From Blasia pusilla (taxonomy: Eukaryota > Marchantiophyta > Marchantiopsida > Blasiales): a DNA stretch of 64,000 nt. A program made the position numbers and the translations under genes. Of the stretch, positions 11,287-21,500 are shown one piece after another. Where the stretch lies: positions 4,588,001 to 4,652,000 of the forward strand of contig CM114273.1 in NCBI GenBank assembly GCA_050084515.1. Direction: 5' to 3'. The notes under the pieces are model-generated. The model saw only the letters and a list, made by a program, of their open reading frames with translations, did not search any database and was not told the DNA's origin. Numbering within the stretch: position 1 is the stretch's first letter; every line of letters starts with the position of its first letter.

Positions 11287-12440
11287 GTTTGGGAGGATGG
11301 TAGAGTACGCGTAGTGCCGCATCCTTTGCAGAGAGCACGACTAGTGCAGCATGCTCACGAGGAGTTGGTCACTTTGGGGTGAAGCGAATGTACAGCTTGC
11401 ACCAGATTCAGTATTGGTGGCGAGGCATGTAGACTGACGTTCAGCAATTTGTTGCCAAGTGCATGGTGTGTGATCAGGTTCAAGCATCGTTCAATGATCC
11501 GACTCCACAATTGCATCCATTACCGATCATGGGATTAGGGTATAGATGGAGTTTGGATTTTGAAAGACCTTTGCCTTTGATAGAGCGTCACAATCGTTAT
11601 GTGTTGGTGATGGTCAAGCACTTCTCGAAGTGGATCGAGTTGGTTGGATTTCCTGACAAAGCAAGTGAGGGAGTAGCTTATGCCTTCCTTGACAGAGTGC
11701 TGAGTCATTATGGCGCACCGGCTGAGGTGTTGACAAACCAGGGTACCGAGTTTCGCGGTGAGTTCCAGGCCTTGTGTGATCTGGCGTGGATCGACCACCT
11801 CACGACTTCACGAGATCATCCCAAGGCGGATGGATTAGCGGAGAGAGTTGTGCACACGGTGAAGAGGGGTTTACGCAAGTATGGCTTGCAGAGAGGTCAC
11901 CTAGGAGATTGGGACCTCCAGTTGCCCTGGCGATGGGATGCCGATCCAGCAAGCAGGCATCCTTAGTGTCTTTTTCACTGTACTTGCTACTTTATGGCCA
12001 AGAGCCAGATTTACTTGCGGCCATTCATCGAGATGCTAGTGAGATGCTGGACCTTGATGACCCAGATGTATGGGTGCGAGCATGTTCTCAGAGGGCTGAG
12101 TTGTTTCGGAGAGTGATGCCCATGGCGTTCGAGAACTTGGCGATTGTGTAGCATCGAGATATGTTGAGGTATGTGACTATTTGGGGTGGTGGTTATCGAC
12201 CAACTATCCGGAGGTTTCATCAGGGAGATTATGTCTACTTGTAGCAGACGACACAGATGACGTTGGATGTGACTGCAGGGCGCACTATCTTGAGAGTGCG
12301 TGACGTTTTGTTGTGTTCCGGTGTTCTCTTGCTGGAGGGACACGATGGTATGGTATGGAAGGACCATGTGTGTAATTGTGCGCCATGTCACCTTCCTAAC
12401 ATTGATGGTACAGGAGGTCCGAGCTGAGCACTAGTTTCTG
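11287..12440 (+). pseudogene. gypsy integrase
   Basis: The HHCC zinc domain lies at about 11,340-11,470 (HAHEE, a broken LGHFG and CMVCD) with a frameshift near 11,363. The catalytic core runs from about 11,530 to 11,960. The first Asp lies in WSLDFE. The second reads LTNQGTEF at about 11,730-11,753, so Asp has become Asn (AAC at 11,736-11,738, one G-to-A step in a former CAG site). The Glu lies in GLAERVV near 11,840. A frameshift near 11,930 moves the frame. The C-terminal part holds LLLYGQEPDL, and an NCAPCHLPNID block ends near 12,405. Loss of the second Asp should inactivate integration. Confidence 0.87.
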
Positions 12441-12445
12441 CAAGC

Positions 12446-12580
12446 TTGCGTTGTATGTTGTGTGGTGCGGCCACGATGCTAGTCTGTGATGGATGTTCGA
12501 GAGGTTGGCATATGGCATGTCTGATGCCACCTCTCACTAGGATTCCTCGGGGACAATGGATGTGTCCTAGATGTACATAA
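12446..12580 (+). pseudogene. C-terminal PHD finger of the gypsy polyprotein
   Basis: A perfect C4HC3 PHD zinc finger lies at 12,452-12,574, in the same frame as the integrase tail, and ends at a TAA (12,578-12,580). The ligands are Cys-x2-Cys, seven residues, Cys-x2-Cys, four residues, His-x2-Cys, fourteen residues, Cys-x2-Cys. The conserved Trp lies two residues before the last Cys pair (QWMCPRC). PHD fingers read histone H3 tails. At this position, where chromoviruses carry a chromodomain, it probably guided integration to chromatin; that role is inference. A TAG lies between integrase and PHD near 12,425, so this copy could not make the fusion. Confidence 0.85.
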
Positions 12581-12950
12581 AGGAGATACTAGATAGTTTT
12601 TGATTCCGACTTTTCCACTGACATGGATGACAGGAAGGCGACTAACGAGAGGGCCACATGAGCACCCAGCCTTTCTGCTCTTAACGTCCTAGAGATGTAT
12701 GTCATTGTAGGTAGGGATACATGGCTATCTGGAGTTAGAGGGACCTAACCACCAACTAAGGGGGCGATTGGAGATATTTTGGTACTTCTCGCCTTTGTGT
12801 ATGGATGCCATGAGTTAGCATGGGATCGTGATGGATGGGTGAGCCATCTACCGGTATGGTTTGCACGATTTAGTGATGGTCGACCACGTTGGCGGCATTC
12901 ACAGGTGGTGTTCGCTGATCAGGAGGGTTCAGGGAGATGAGCACACACAT

Positions 12951-13272
12951 GGTTGCAAAAAAATGGACAAGTCCTTCCTTAGGACGGACATGGACGGACA
13001 AGTCTAGACATATCCACCGACATGGGTTCTAAGAGGTGGGACCCACACTTTTAGTCCATAATGGAAGGCAAGGCAAGGATGAGAGGAGCGATGAGGGAGG
13101 AGGGAGTGGAGGTGGAGGGAGAAAGAAATGGGGAGTATGGAACACGAAGACAAGCAAGGGAATAAGAAAGAAGGGAAAGATGGGGCCCATACGGACAAGT
13201 CCTTCCATAGGACGGACATAAGTCCATGGACATAGACATCTCCACGGACACGGACTTTGTCCATATGCAACC
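12951..13272. mobile_element. MITE-like element, copy 1
   Basis: The 322-bp unit has imperfect terminal inverted repeats. It starts GGTTGCA, then ATGGACAAGTCC, and ends GGACTTTGTCCATATGCAACC. A diverged copy lies at 32,687-32,980. Flanks read TGAGCACACACAT on the left and TTGAGCATACAT on the right, a plausible 9-12 bp target duplication of the MULE kind. It encodes no transposase, so it would have been non-autonomous. It lies inside the gypsy tail and so inserted after or within that element. Confidence 0.65.
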
Positions 13273-13449
13273 TTGAGCATACATGCGGAGGATATTCTCG
13301 TAGCGGATAGTCCCACGGAGAGACATGCCAAGGTGGGTGTCTCTTCCCATGGTGCGGAGCTTCATTATTATTGTTGGGGATGAGCGTTGAGATGCATGGA
13401 GTGCAGACGAGCTCGTGAAGAATGCGTGGAATCGTGTCTATGTTTGGAG

Positions 13450-13560
13450 CATGGTACGAGAATGTTAGATCTCTTCGGAGGGATCAACACGGCGGGTTGA
13501 TGCAGTGTGGCAATGTTGCGGGGATGACGGCACCGATGGTGCTAGATGTGTATAGGATAG
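13450..13560 (+). pseudogene. second remnant of methyltransferase motif I
   Basis: GTTAGATCTCTTCGGAGGGAT at 13,463-13,483 encodes MLDLFGGINT and closely matches the motif I region at 8249-8278 (VLDLFGGIST). The following bases can be read, with frame changes, as a short methyltransferase-like continuation, but motif IV does not appear before the right LTR. It is thus a fragment from another copy or from a duplication. Confidence 0.5.
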
Positions 13561-13633
13561 GAGATCATGTTGGGGACATATGTGTGTGCTATTTGGAGTT
13601 GGGGGGACCCAACTGCCAGCTAGGGTGGCGGTT

Positions 13634-14407
13634 GTAGGGTCTTAGTGTATATGCCTGAGTATGTTTCATTTATGTGTGGACCTACCCGGCCGTATGTTGG
13701 GGAAGATTGGTGTTGTGTGGTATGTAGATGTGGCCATAGATGTGGGTTGTGTAGCAATGTGTATGCGCACGACAGTTGTCACATCTTTTTTCGATGTAGG
13801 TAGAGTTCTATCGCGTTGACGGCATAGAGAGTCAACGGGCTATTCGAGTGTAACTTTTTCCGGAGATTTTGGATGAGATTGGTGACAAGTCGATTGTGTC
13901 GTGAACGTTGTTTATGGCAATTTCCTTATTTTGGTTTTAGTCCGTCAGGTGACCCGTTGACCGGGTCACCTAACGATCACTCGATAATCTATGCATGCAT
14001 GTTACCGTTGGGAGGGCTATTTTTGGGGGAAGAGCCTTTTGTCTCTTCCCTAGGGTATGAGAGTGAGAGAGGTGGTTTTCTCAAGCCATCTTTCTCATGT
14101 TGAGCCTTAGGAGTGCCTCTCTGGCATAGACGTGTGTGGATATGTAGGAGTTAGAGTGCTAGCCTCCGGATTCCCTCATAGTAGAGGGTGGATGTGGTTC
14201 TATATGCCGATGTAGATTCATGAGTGGAGTTTGAGGCCGGGTGAGCCATTTTTACTACTCTTGATTTTGTTGTGGGATCCCATTGTATATGCGTGAGTAT
14301 GTTTCATTTATGTGTGGATCTACCCGTATATCGGGAAAGATTGGTGTTGTGTGGTATGTAGATGTGACCAGCGATGTGGGTTGTGTAGCGATGTGTATGC
14401 GCACAAC
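13634..14407 (+). repeat. right LTR region with a duplicated end segment
   Basis: Three blocks are visible. Segment A (about 13,634-13,773, TGTAGGGTC to GCGCACGAC) is repeated as A' (about 14,271-14,407, TGTGGGATCC to GCGCACAAC). Between them lies the core (13,777-14,236), which matches the left block 580-1003. If LTRs begin at the core (TGTCACATC) and end with A' (CACAACA), the ends follow the TG...CA rule and fit the flanking CATG. Segment A would then be an extra LTR end placed just before the right LTR. The left LTR lacks that end. Confidence 0.65.
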
Positions 14408-14412
14408 ACATG

Positions 14413-15052
14413 ATATAGTGCTAAAGAAAAAGAATAAAGAAGTGTGGGCGGTGTATGAGCAAGAAGTGAAAAGTGAGCAAAATCGCCAATGAATCGTGAG
14501 GGTGGGACACCTCTATTAACCCGTATAGAAGGCCTATGTTCAGTTAAGGTCTTAGCATTTTCCGCATTAAGATCTTGACAAAAATCGAGAGCAGATATGG
14601 TACAAAGTGGAGGGATCATAATAGAAACCTTATCAATTATTGGTAGATGTTAGAAGGTGTTGAAAAAATATTGTCTCAATGGGGAGCAGCCGATGGCGAT
14701 GGTGATGTATTAGAAGAGAGGTCCGTAGTTGACGACACACGCAGTGAACCGTTGTGAATTGAGAAACGGAACTATGAGAAGAGATTGGCCAATTGTCAGA
14801 TTGACAAGATCGTTTTTGGAGGATAGAGTACTCGCTATAGTGGTAGGAAATAAATCCGATAGAGTAGAAGACGCATCCACGGGAACTCCAATGTTGATAC
14901 GTTCATCAAATGTCACATAAGCTAGCCTTATATTTCATGAGTGTCACGACACCAAATCCGATAATAGGCAAGATAAGAGAAGGATTGACACTAGTTGGTG
15001 ACTTGTTAGGCATATAAATAGTTGCAGCAATCGAGGCAGCAACAACTTCTGG
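14413..15052 (-). pseudogene. copia linker between integrase and reverse transcriptase
   Basis: The minus-strand translation continues the integrase tail (PEVVAASIAATIYMPNKSPT near 15,030-14,970, with a TAG where Trp is expected). It then reads TFDERINIGVPVDASS near 14,910 and an NRGVPPSRF block near 14,515, typical of the basic/proline segment before copia reverse transcriptase. At 14,412 it stops against the gypsy insertion, and the protein resumes on the far side at 579. Confidence 0.7.
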
Positions 15053-15839
15053 CTAGAGATTGGACGGTAATTTCAAATCAATTAACATAGCACAAGCTTT
15101 TTCAGCAATTAAGCCATGTGATCTTTGGGCAATACCATTTTGAGTATGATGGTAAGGTGCCGAGTGTATAATCTTGCAACCTTGACTGCGAAGGTAGTCT
15201 AGAAGAACAATGCTGCCAAATTTGCCATCATTATCGCAAAAGACTTTCCAGATAGTCACAAAGTATTGGTTCTTGACAATAGCAAAAAACTGTTGAAGAA
15301 TAGAGAATGTCTGATTTTTATTTTTTAGACATGAGAGGCAACAGAACCTATAAAAATCATCGATAAACAACATGAAGTAGTGCTTGTTGCTAATACCGGT
15401 GGTCATCATTGGTCCGCAGATACCGATATTGGTGTGTATGTGCCGGAATGGTCGGTCAGCAGGTGTGTGTGTTGTTGTGCAGATTTTTCGAGTTGATTTG
15501 GCCAAGGAAAATGCATCGCATGACTCAAAAGGGATCGTATTAGTGAGATACATGTATACCTTCTTGTTTGATGAGCTGCGTCAGGCCATCTATGTGAAGA
15601 TGAGCTAAGCGTCCATGTAAAGTAGAGATGTTGAGAAGTTGCACATGCATAGATTTGCATGGAGGCTCCACAAGTGTTGAATGACGGACAGAAAATACCT
15701 TGAGGCCATCAACCTTATGGATATAAGCCAATTCTTGGCCGGTTGTATGAATAATGAACTTAGAATCCCAATCTTGCCAGAAAACCCCACGTTGCTTAAG
15801 GAGGTGCTGTGAGATATTATTCAAAGCACTACTCGGCAT
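15053..15839 (-). pseudogene. copia GAG-pre-integrase and integrase
   Basis: The pre-integrase zinc region lies at 15,839-15,540 (LHGRLAHLHIDGLTQL). The core follows at 15,553-15,053 with FRHIHTNIGICGP, MLFIDDF, FCDNDGKFGS, HHTQNGIAQRSHGLIAEK and ACAML. Two catalytic positions are altered: the first Asp reads Asn (HTNI for HTDI) and the Glu reads Gln (GIAQRSH for GIAERSH). The second Asp (CDND) is kept. There is a frameshift between the two parts near 15,550. It is an inactive integrase of Ty1/copia type. Confidence 0.85.
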
Positions 15840-15848
15840 GTAGCGGAC

Positions 15849-16034
15849 TTAATGCAACTTAATAGGTCGATAAGAATTATCGTTGAGGCGTAAATGCAAG
15901 TCAAGATCTCCATATCCAGAAGAAACTTTAGAACCGGCACCTGTATTGATCGACATTGGATATGGAATATAATTTGAAATCATATTTTGTTGATTACGGA
16001 AGTGATGATTGGCACCGGATTCTGCTATCCACAA
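15849..16034 (-). pseudogene. copia aspartic protease
   Basis: The start MWIAESGANHH matches the copia retropepsin box W(I/L)xDSGAxxH, with Glu in place of the catalytic Asp. The GAGSKVSSGYGDL stretch matches the following flap region. It is short and truncated by frame changes. It lies between gag and integrase as expected. Confidence 0.75.
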
Positions 16035-16175
16035 ATGATTATTGATGGTAGCTTGAACCTATGTTTGTGCCTGGTGAGAGTAATGGGTGAAGTTAAACAG
16101 ACCGGAAGAAGATGCTTCGGAAGGAGCAAAAGTAGACGTCGACGCTTTAACATTGTTGTTGGCCTTCAATGGATC

Positions 16176-16957
16176 CTATATCCTTTGCATCGTAATGGTG
16201 TTTGTCTGCCATCTAGGACGTCGAAGATGCACGTGCTTGTAGTAGCATGTGTCCTCTAGATGTCGAGGTAAACGGAAATATTGACATAACTCACGGTTAG
16301 GCATGATATTGACCATCATGGTCGAAAAAGTATTCTGAGTAGTAATAGTATACAATTGAAGTGTGGCACATTCTCGCTCATTCAATTCTTGCCCTTCCAC
16401 TCGTCCTTTGCTTCTTGAATGAAAATATCAAGAAAAGGAGTGTTGTTGGGATGGCAATGCACAAGCACTCTCTTATTGACAACCCAATGATAGAAACGGG
16501 GGACCAAGGATGAGTGAAAATTGCATCACCTGAACAACGGGATCAATTGTGATTCTAGCAGTTGTGCATCGATTGATTGCCTCACGATATTGTATCCCAA
16601 ACATCTCCATGTCCTTGCCCTTGTAGTGAAGGTTAACAAAATGTACCTCGTTAACGTGTTTTTGGATCAACCCTTTCGGTTGATATTGAGTTTTTAGCTT
16701 CTCCCAACAGTCGCGCACTGTAAGAACCTTCGCCAATGTATTCTGAATATGTGGCTTGCAAGTAGAGATGATTAGAATACGAGCATGAGCCCCTTGAGCA
16801 ACGTACGCCTCCAAGCGTGCTTGGTAAAGATGATTGCGCTCATCAATGTGTTGGACAGGAAGAGTTTCGGTACCGTCGACAAATTTCCAAACGCCACCAA
16901 CAGTAAGACTGATTGAGAGTGAAAGTTGCTATGATTCATAATGGTAATTCCCCTCAA
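16176..16957 (-). pseudogene. gag: copia gag with degenerate zinc knuckle
   Basis: The minus-strand reading gives a copia gag (UBN2-like) pattern: KFVDGTETLP near 16,880, then RLEAYVAQGAHARILI, TVRDCWEKLKTQY near 16,700 and KDMEMFGIQYREAI near 16,600. A zinc knuckle near 16,295 keeps Cys, His and the last Cys but has Phe at the second Cys (CQYF...H...C). Frame changes occur near 16,810 and 16,400. This is the capsid-type protein of the split copia element. Confidence 0.75.
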
Positions 16958-16970
16958 GTTTGGGGATAAG

Positions 16971-17913
16971 ATGACTATTATCTCGATAAGTCATCGTCAT
17001 TGCGTTGTTGGAAAGAATAGATAGAGCACAAACCAAGAAATCTTTCTTCAGACTCGAGAAAATTGCAGTATTGGTCAATTTATGCATGAAGAATGAAGTC
17101 TAGACCCATAACCTGTCATCTAAAGCGGAATCAACTCTCATGCATAAAAATGAGCAGAGAGACTAGTCTACACGGGTTTTTCATAGAAAATGCGCTTTCC
17201 AATTTGATTTCCTTTCCTCAAAAGGATTACAACAAGTGACAGCCCCATCGCGATAAATGTAAAAGGCATAGGGAGCGCATGGCAGAACCGCGGAAGCCCC
17301 ATTCTAACATAGTTTAGGCCCAGCTAGTAAATGATAGAGGGGGAAAACCCGGAAAACAAACCAATATTAAACCAGGAAAGGGAGGATTTGGGGCAGAGCA
17401 TCAAACAACCACAAGGCCCTAGCCTATAATAAACCCGATAACACGAGAAAGGTCTAAAAAGACAAAGAAGGGAGACATGCTCTTTAGAGACTGCACGCCT
17501 GTCAGCTCGCAGCATACGGCCGTCAGTCACATCACAGTACAGGTACTGCATGAAAGAATCTGTGGCGGCCGCACCAGACCCACTCAAGTTACGAATCGGT
17601 GAAGCTATGAATCGGTGATGGACATGGAGAAGTACAGGAACGCGCAATAAAGATAGTGCAACCAATCACCATCGCCTCTCTCTGGAGCTGTTTCGGAGAA
17701 TGGGCCGAAACTGAATCGGTGAGAACAGTGAGTGCTGTTGCCGCCTTCTGAGCACTCCCTTCATTACCAGCGGAAGGGTCACAAGGACAGGGGAACCACT
17801 GAAGCATTGTGTAGCACAAGGCCGAGGGAAGCTATGGAGATTCTTTCGGGATCCCTCAAGGCCCTTCTCGATGTGAGATCGCGCCTCCCACCCTTCGAGG
17901 TCGGCGGATCGTG
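16971..17913. other. no recognised gene; probable copia 5' leader/LTR and flank
   Basis: This lies upstream of copia gag. I could not find a tRNA-iMet-type primer-binding site or a repeated LTR boundary, so the right end of the copia element is undefined. Open frames on the minus strand (17,324-17,819) show no domain. Confidence 0.35.
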
Positions 17914-18313
17914 GAACGTATTTGCTGGAGCTGGATCTTGGGAGACCTGAGGGAGGGCGGTGAGGGTGTGAGGAAGAATGGGCGAATGTTGGCGTTGGAA
18001 TCGTTCACTGGTATTGCTGATCGTGACAATGTGGCTCACCATCATTAGGTGAGTCCAGACTTCTTTCTCAAACTGGTTAGTTCTCCTTACACTGATCCTC
18101 GAGGTCTCGTGGAACGTATTTGCTGGAGCTGGAGCTGGAGCTGGAGCTGGATCTTGGGAGACCTGAGGGAGGGCGGTGAGGGTGTGAGGAAGAATGGGCA
18201 AATGTGGGCGTTGGAATCGTCCACTGGTATGGCTGGTCGTGACAAGGTGGCTCACCATCATCAGGTGAGTCCATACTTCTTTCCCAAACTGGTTAGTTCT
18301 CCTTACACTGATC
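17914..18313. repeat. tandem duplication, unit about 198 bp
   Basis: The unit beginning GAACGTATTTGCTGGAGCTGG at 17,914 recurs at 18,112 and both run through a GTTAGTTCTCCTTACACTGATC end. In the second copy a GCTGGA hexamer is expanded to about four copies (18,127-18,155). The minus strand stays open across both copies (17,779-18,384), but the product has no known domain and the openness probably follows from the duplication. It lies about 230 bases upstream of the first galactosidase-like gene. Confidence 0.75.
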
Positions 18314-18545
18314 CGTCGAACTCTCTGGGTCTGCTTCAGCTTGAGCTTCATAAGTACTGACTTCTGGAGCTCCTTCATGTTCAAAGGGTGTGGCAGTTAG
18401 ATCGTAGACATTGATCAATGAGGCGATTTAATTTCCTGTAGGACCGGAATTACCGGAAATGAGATTGGGAGAACGGGGAAAGAGAGTGCAATTGGAAGCA
18501 ATTAAAAAGTCTGGCCATGTTGAGGTACTCGAGGAAAGCTGACGA

Positions 18546-21500
18546 GTGGTATGCGGCAGTTTCACCTCCTACGAAAATGCAGCGGTGAGAGCGCAGATTG
18601 TGCTGACTTCGAGTCCTCCCCGCGGCTGGAACTCTTACGACTCCTTTTCGTGGCTTGTCACCGAGGACGAGTTTCTCGACAATGCCGAATATGCTGCACA
18701 GAACCTTCTTCAGTTCGGCTTCGAGGTTTGTGTGTTCCCTGCCCTGCCCTGCCTCTAATATTGAATCAGAAACACCATAGGTGAAACGCCGCTAAAGTTG
18801 AATGTGGGTGTGATTATTATTGTAGAGCTGATCATGAGTTCAGAGGGTTGTCACAATTCCTGTAGTCTTCCTTTGTTTGCGGCTTCTTTGTTACTCCTTT
18901 GAGACTTCCATTGGGTCTCTTTCAAGGCATTTTCATGCCGTCGTTTATCAATCGCAGCCCAAGCAGTTACTAGTGTTCAGAGCTGGTTCCTGAACTCATC
19001 TTCATCGCATGCCCAAGCCCCACATCTGTGTCCCCATGTCCAAATCGCTGTAAACCTCCTGCATTCAGCCCTTCCCTCTTCTGGATCTTTGGATCTCCGA
19101 TGGTGGGAGGAGCAGGTAGTTACTGAGTGATGGCTACAAAAATTTTGCCTGCCTGTGGCTAATTTTTCGGTCTCACTCTGGAAATCCTGGTTTAACTTTC
19201 ATCTAGAGCTCTTATCGAAGATGAAACACCACTGTGAAATCAGACGGATATTCGATGGGCACTTATCGAAGATAGGACTGGCGAACTGATGATTGTTGCA
19301 AACTGCAGGAACTGAAGTTTGTTCGGTTCTGTCAGTGAACTCTGCATCAATTTCGAGCAGTTTTATGTGAACTAAGGGCAGCTTCAGCGCTATTCTCGAT
19401 GAGTTTGATGTGTTCCCCTTCGTTGAACTGTCAACTCCAATTCCAAGTTCTCCCTCATCGGTTCGAATTTCTGTTACTAGTGTTGACTTTCGGTTTACGG
19501 TATCGTCAACTCGAAAGCTTGTGCACCAGCAGTGCGGTCCAAGTAAGATCATGATTCTATTCCGAGATGAGAGCAGTGTCCATCAGCCAAAACTGACCAA
19601 GCCGACACCCCAGGCTTTCGCTGCCGACTGTCGGCCTTCAAAGACTTCCACGGAAAATCAATAGGTTTTGAAGCTTTTGTTAAGCACCGAGTCTTCCCTA
19701 GGACCGATTAGACTGTCGATTCGTAAGAGATCGATGAGTGTTTCATGTTCGAGGGATTTCGAGCAGACGAAACGTGGAGTTTTTGACAGTTTCAGGCAAT
19801 AATGCTTGCAGTATGTGGTGGTGGACTTCTTATGGTTTCGAAAGATTGACGGCAATGCCACCTTTGAGAATGGCGAGGACCTGGTAGACGAATGGGGTCG
19901 GCCGCAGCCCGATCCTCAGCGTTGGCCTTCATCAGTAGGAGGCAATGGGTTCAAGATAGTTGCGCAGAAGGTTCACTCCATGGGACTGAAATTCGGTATC
20001 CATGTAATGCGTGGGATAAGCAGCGCTGCTTTGAGAGGCAGTACCCCCATCCTCGGTGTTGAGGTGAGTGCCCGAACTCAGGGGCTTTTCTCAACCCATG
20101 AGTGATTTCTATGCTGTGCCTCTCACCATCTCCACTGACTGGGATTCGGGTGTCGAGAGATAATCTCATTCTTGAACGAAAGCTCAAGATTTGCGACTCA
20201 TAAGCCTCCTTTCCAATTTGATGCACGCAACAGAGAAGCTCCCAATGGATTTGAGAACAATTGAAAGTTGAGAGAAAGATTCTGACTACTGGAATTGGTA
20301 TCCCCGCAGCAAGGATCGCAAGACGGGCCAGTGACTGCGAAGGACATAGCTCTGATGGATCAGCCTTGCCCTTGGATGCCCAGCTCCTTTTTCGGTATCA
20401 ACGCGTCGAGTAGTGCAGGAGCTGCTTTCATTCAGTCTCTCTATCAGCAGTTTGCCGATTGGGGTGTGGATTATGGTAGGTTCTGTCGTCGTGACATGCC
20501 GATTTGAACCTTCTATCCGCCATTGAAAGTTTCTTGTAGGAATCAGTTATCAGTTTCACATTTTCTCAGACGAAACCCCAACAAGCAGAACGGGACAATG
20601 CTATCCTTAAAGTGGACAGGAGAGAAACTCAATCGGCTGAAGGGACGAAATTTATTAGTTTCTCATCTACGTGCGCTGGTGTGCACAGTGAAGCACGACT
20701 GTGTGTTTGGGAACGACTTGCAGCTGGGTGAGATCCAGTTGGTTTTACAGGTCTAGCCGATGAACTTCCGACGTTTTCCAAGCTCTGATGATTATGGTTT
20801 TCTTGAATTTCCTTCGCATCATTCGAATGTAGATGTCAATCATGCTTGAGCTGAAAGAGTAAAGACAAGACAATCTCTGGTCAGCTTCTGGCCTGGAAAA
20901 CGTGGCGTAAGTCATATGGCCTTTTTTTCTGTATTTCAGGCGATTGCAAACACTGGAAGGAGCATGGTCTACTCGCTTTCTCCTGGGAACGATGTTACAA
21001 TGAGCTTGGCTAAGGATGTCGGTCAGCTTGTTAACCTGTACCGTGTGACCAGGGATGTGTGGGACACATGGGAAGACTTGCTCCCTCATTTCGATGTGGC
21101 AAGGTAATTTTCACTCCAATTACTTATGCCACCCCTCATCCAAGCTTTTCTTGAACGTAGTATCGACTCTCCAGTTCTTTCTATGTATTTCTGGCTTCGA
21201 CAGACACAACTTCATGAGTACAATGTGCTCAATTGTGTTCAGTATAATCTGTTCATTGGTGTTCACTGAGCTCTGGACATGTGGTTCGGGTTTGTTTTGA
21301 CCAAATGTTAAACATTGCGCAAAAGGACATTTAACTGCAAGGAGCACATGGATATCATGCCAGTCTTGCGGTCAGTTAGAAGTGGGAAAATTGAGAAGGA
21401 CTGTACTTCTGCGATACCCTAAAGGTCCCAGATCCCAATCTAGCTGAAGATTTCAATTTATGATTTATTTACTATATCACTTTTCTCGCTTCACATTTCA

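Larger units (their letters stand above)
12581..13633 (+). other. 3' tail of the gypsy internal region
   Basis: No complete protein domain is visible. A 60-70 base block around 12,700-12,784, ending in a purine-rich AAGGGGGCGATTGG, is repeated in diverged form at 13,565-13,635 next to the right LTR. It is therefore a candidate polypurine tract and its duplicate. A MITE-like element (12,951-13,272) and a DNMT motif-I remnant (near 13,465) lie inside. Confidence 0.5.
580..14407 (+). mobile_element. Ty3/gypsy-type retrotransposon carrying a DNA methyltransferase and a PHD finger
   Basis: The plus-strand domains in order are gag with zinc knuckle, a duplicated partial gag, aspartic protease, C5-cytosine methyltransferase, reverse transcriptase, RNase H, integrase and PHD finger. 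Protease-RT-RNaseH-integrase is the Ty3/gypsy order. LTR-like sequence lies at both ends (580-1003 and about 13,634-14,407). The bases CATG (or ACATG) directly precede 580 and also follow the right end, as a target-site duplication would. The reading frames are broken by many stops and several frameshifts, so this copy is not active. DNMT-bearing retrotransposons have been reported in dinoflagellates and charophytes; the link to those families is inference. Confidence 0.85.
1..16970 (-). mobile_element. Ty1/copia retrotransposon, split by a nested insertion
   Basis: Read on the minus strand, the copia order is present: gag with zinc knuckle (about 16,957-16,176), protease (16,034-15,849), GAG-pre-integrase and integrase (15,839-15,053), a linker (to 14,413), and, after a gap of about 13.8 kb, the start of reverse transcriptase (579-1). 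The gap is filled by a plus-strand gypsy-type insertion. The element leaves the window on the left, so its 3' LTR is not visible. I could not fix the 5' LTR to the right of 16,970. It is dead: stops and frameshifts occur in every domain. The domain order is what identifies the superfamily. Confidence 0.85.

Noticed and set aside
17779-18384. 201-residue open frame on the minus strand with an Ala-Pro run
   Set aside because: It spans a tandem duplication and a GCTGGA expansion; the repeated peptide follows from the DNA repeat and no domain is present.
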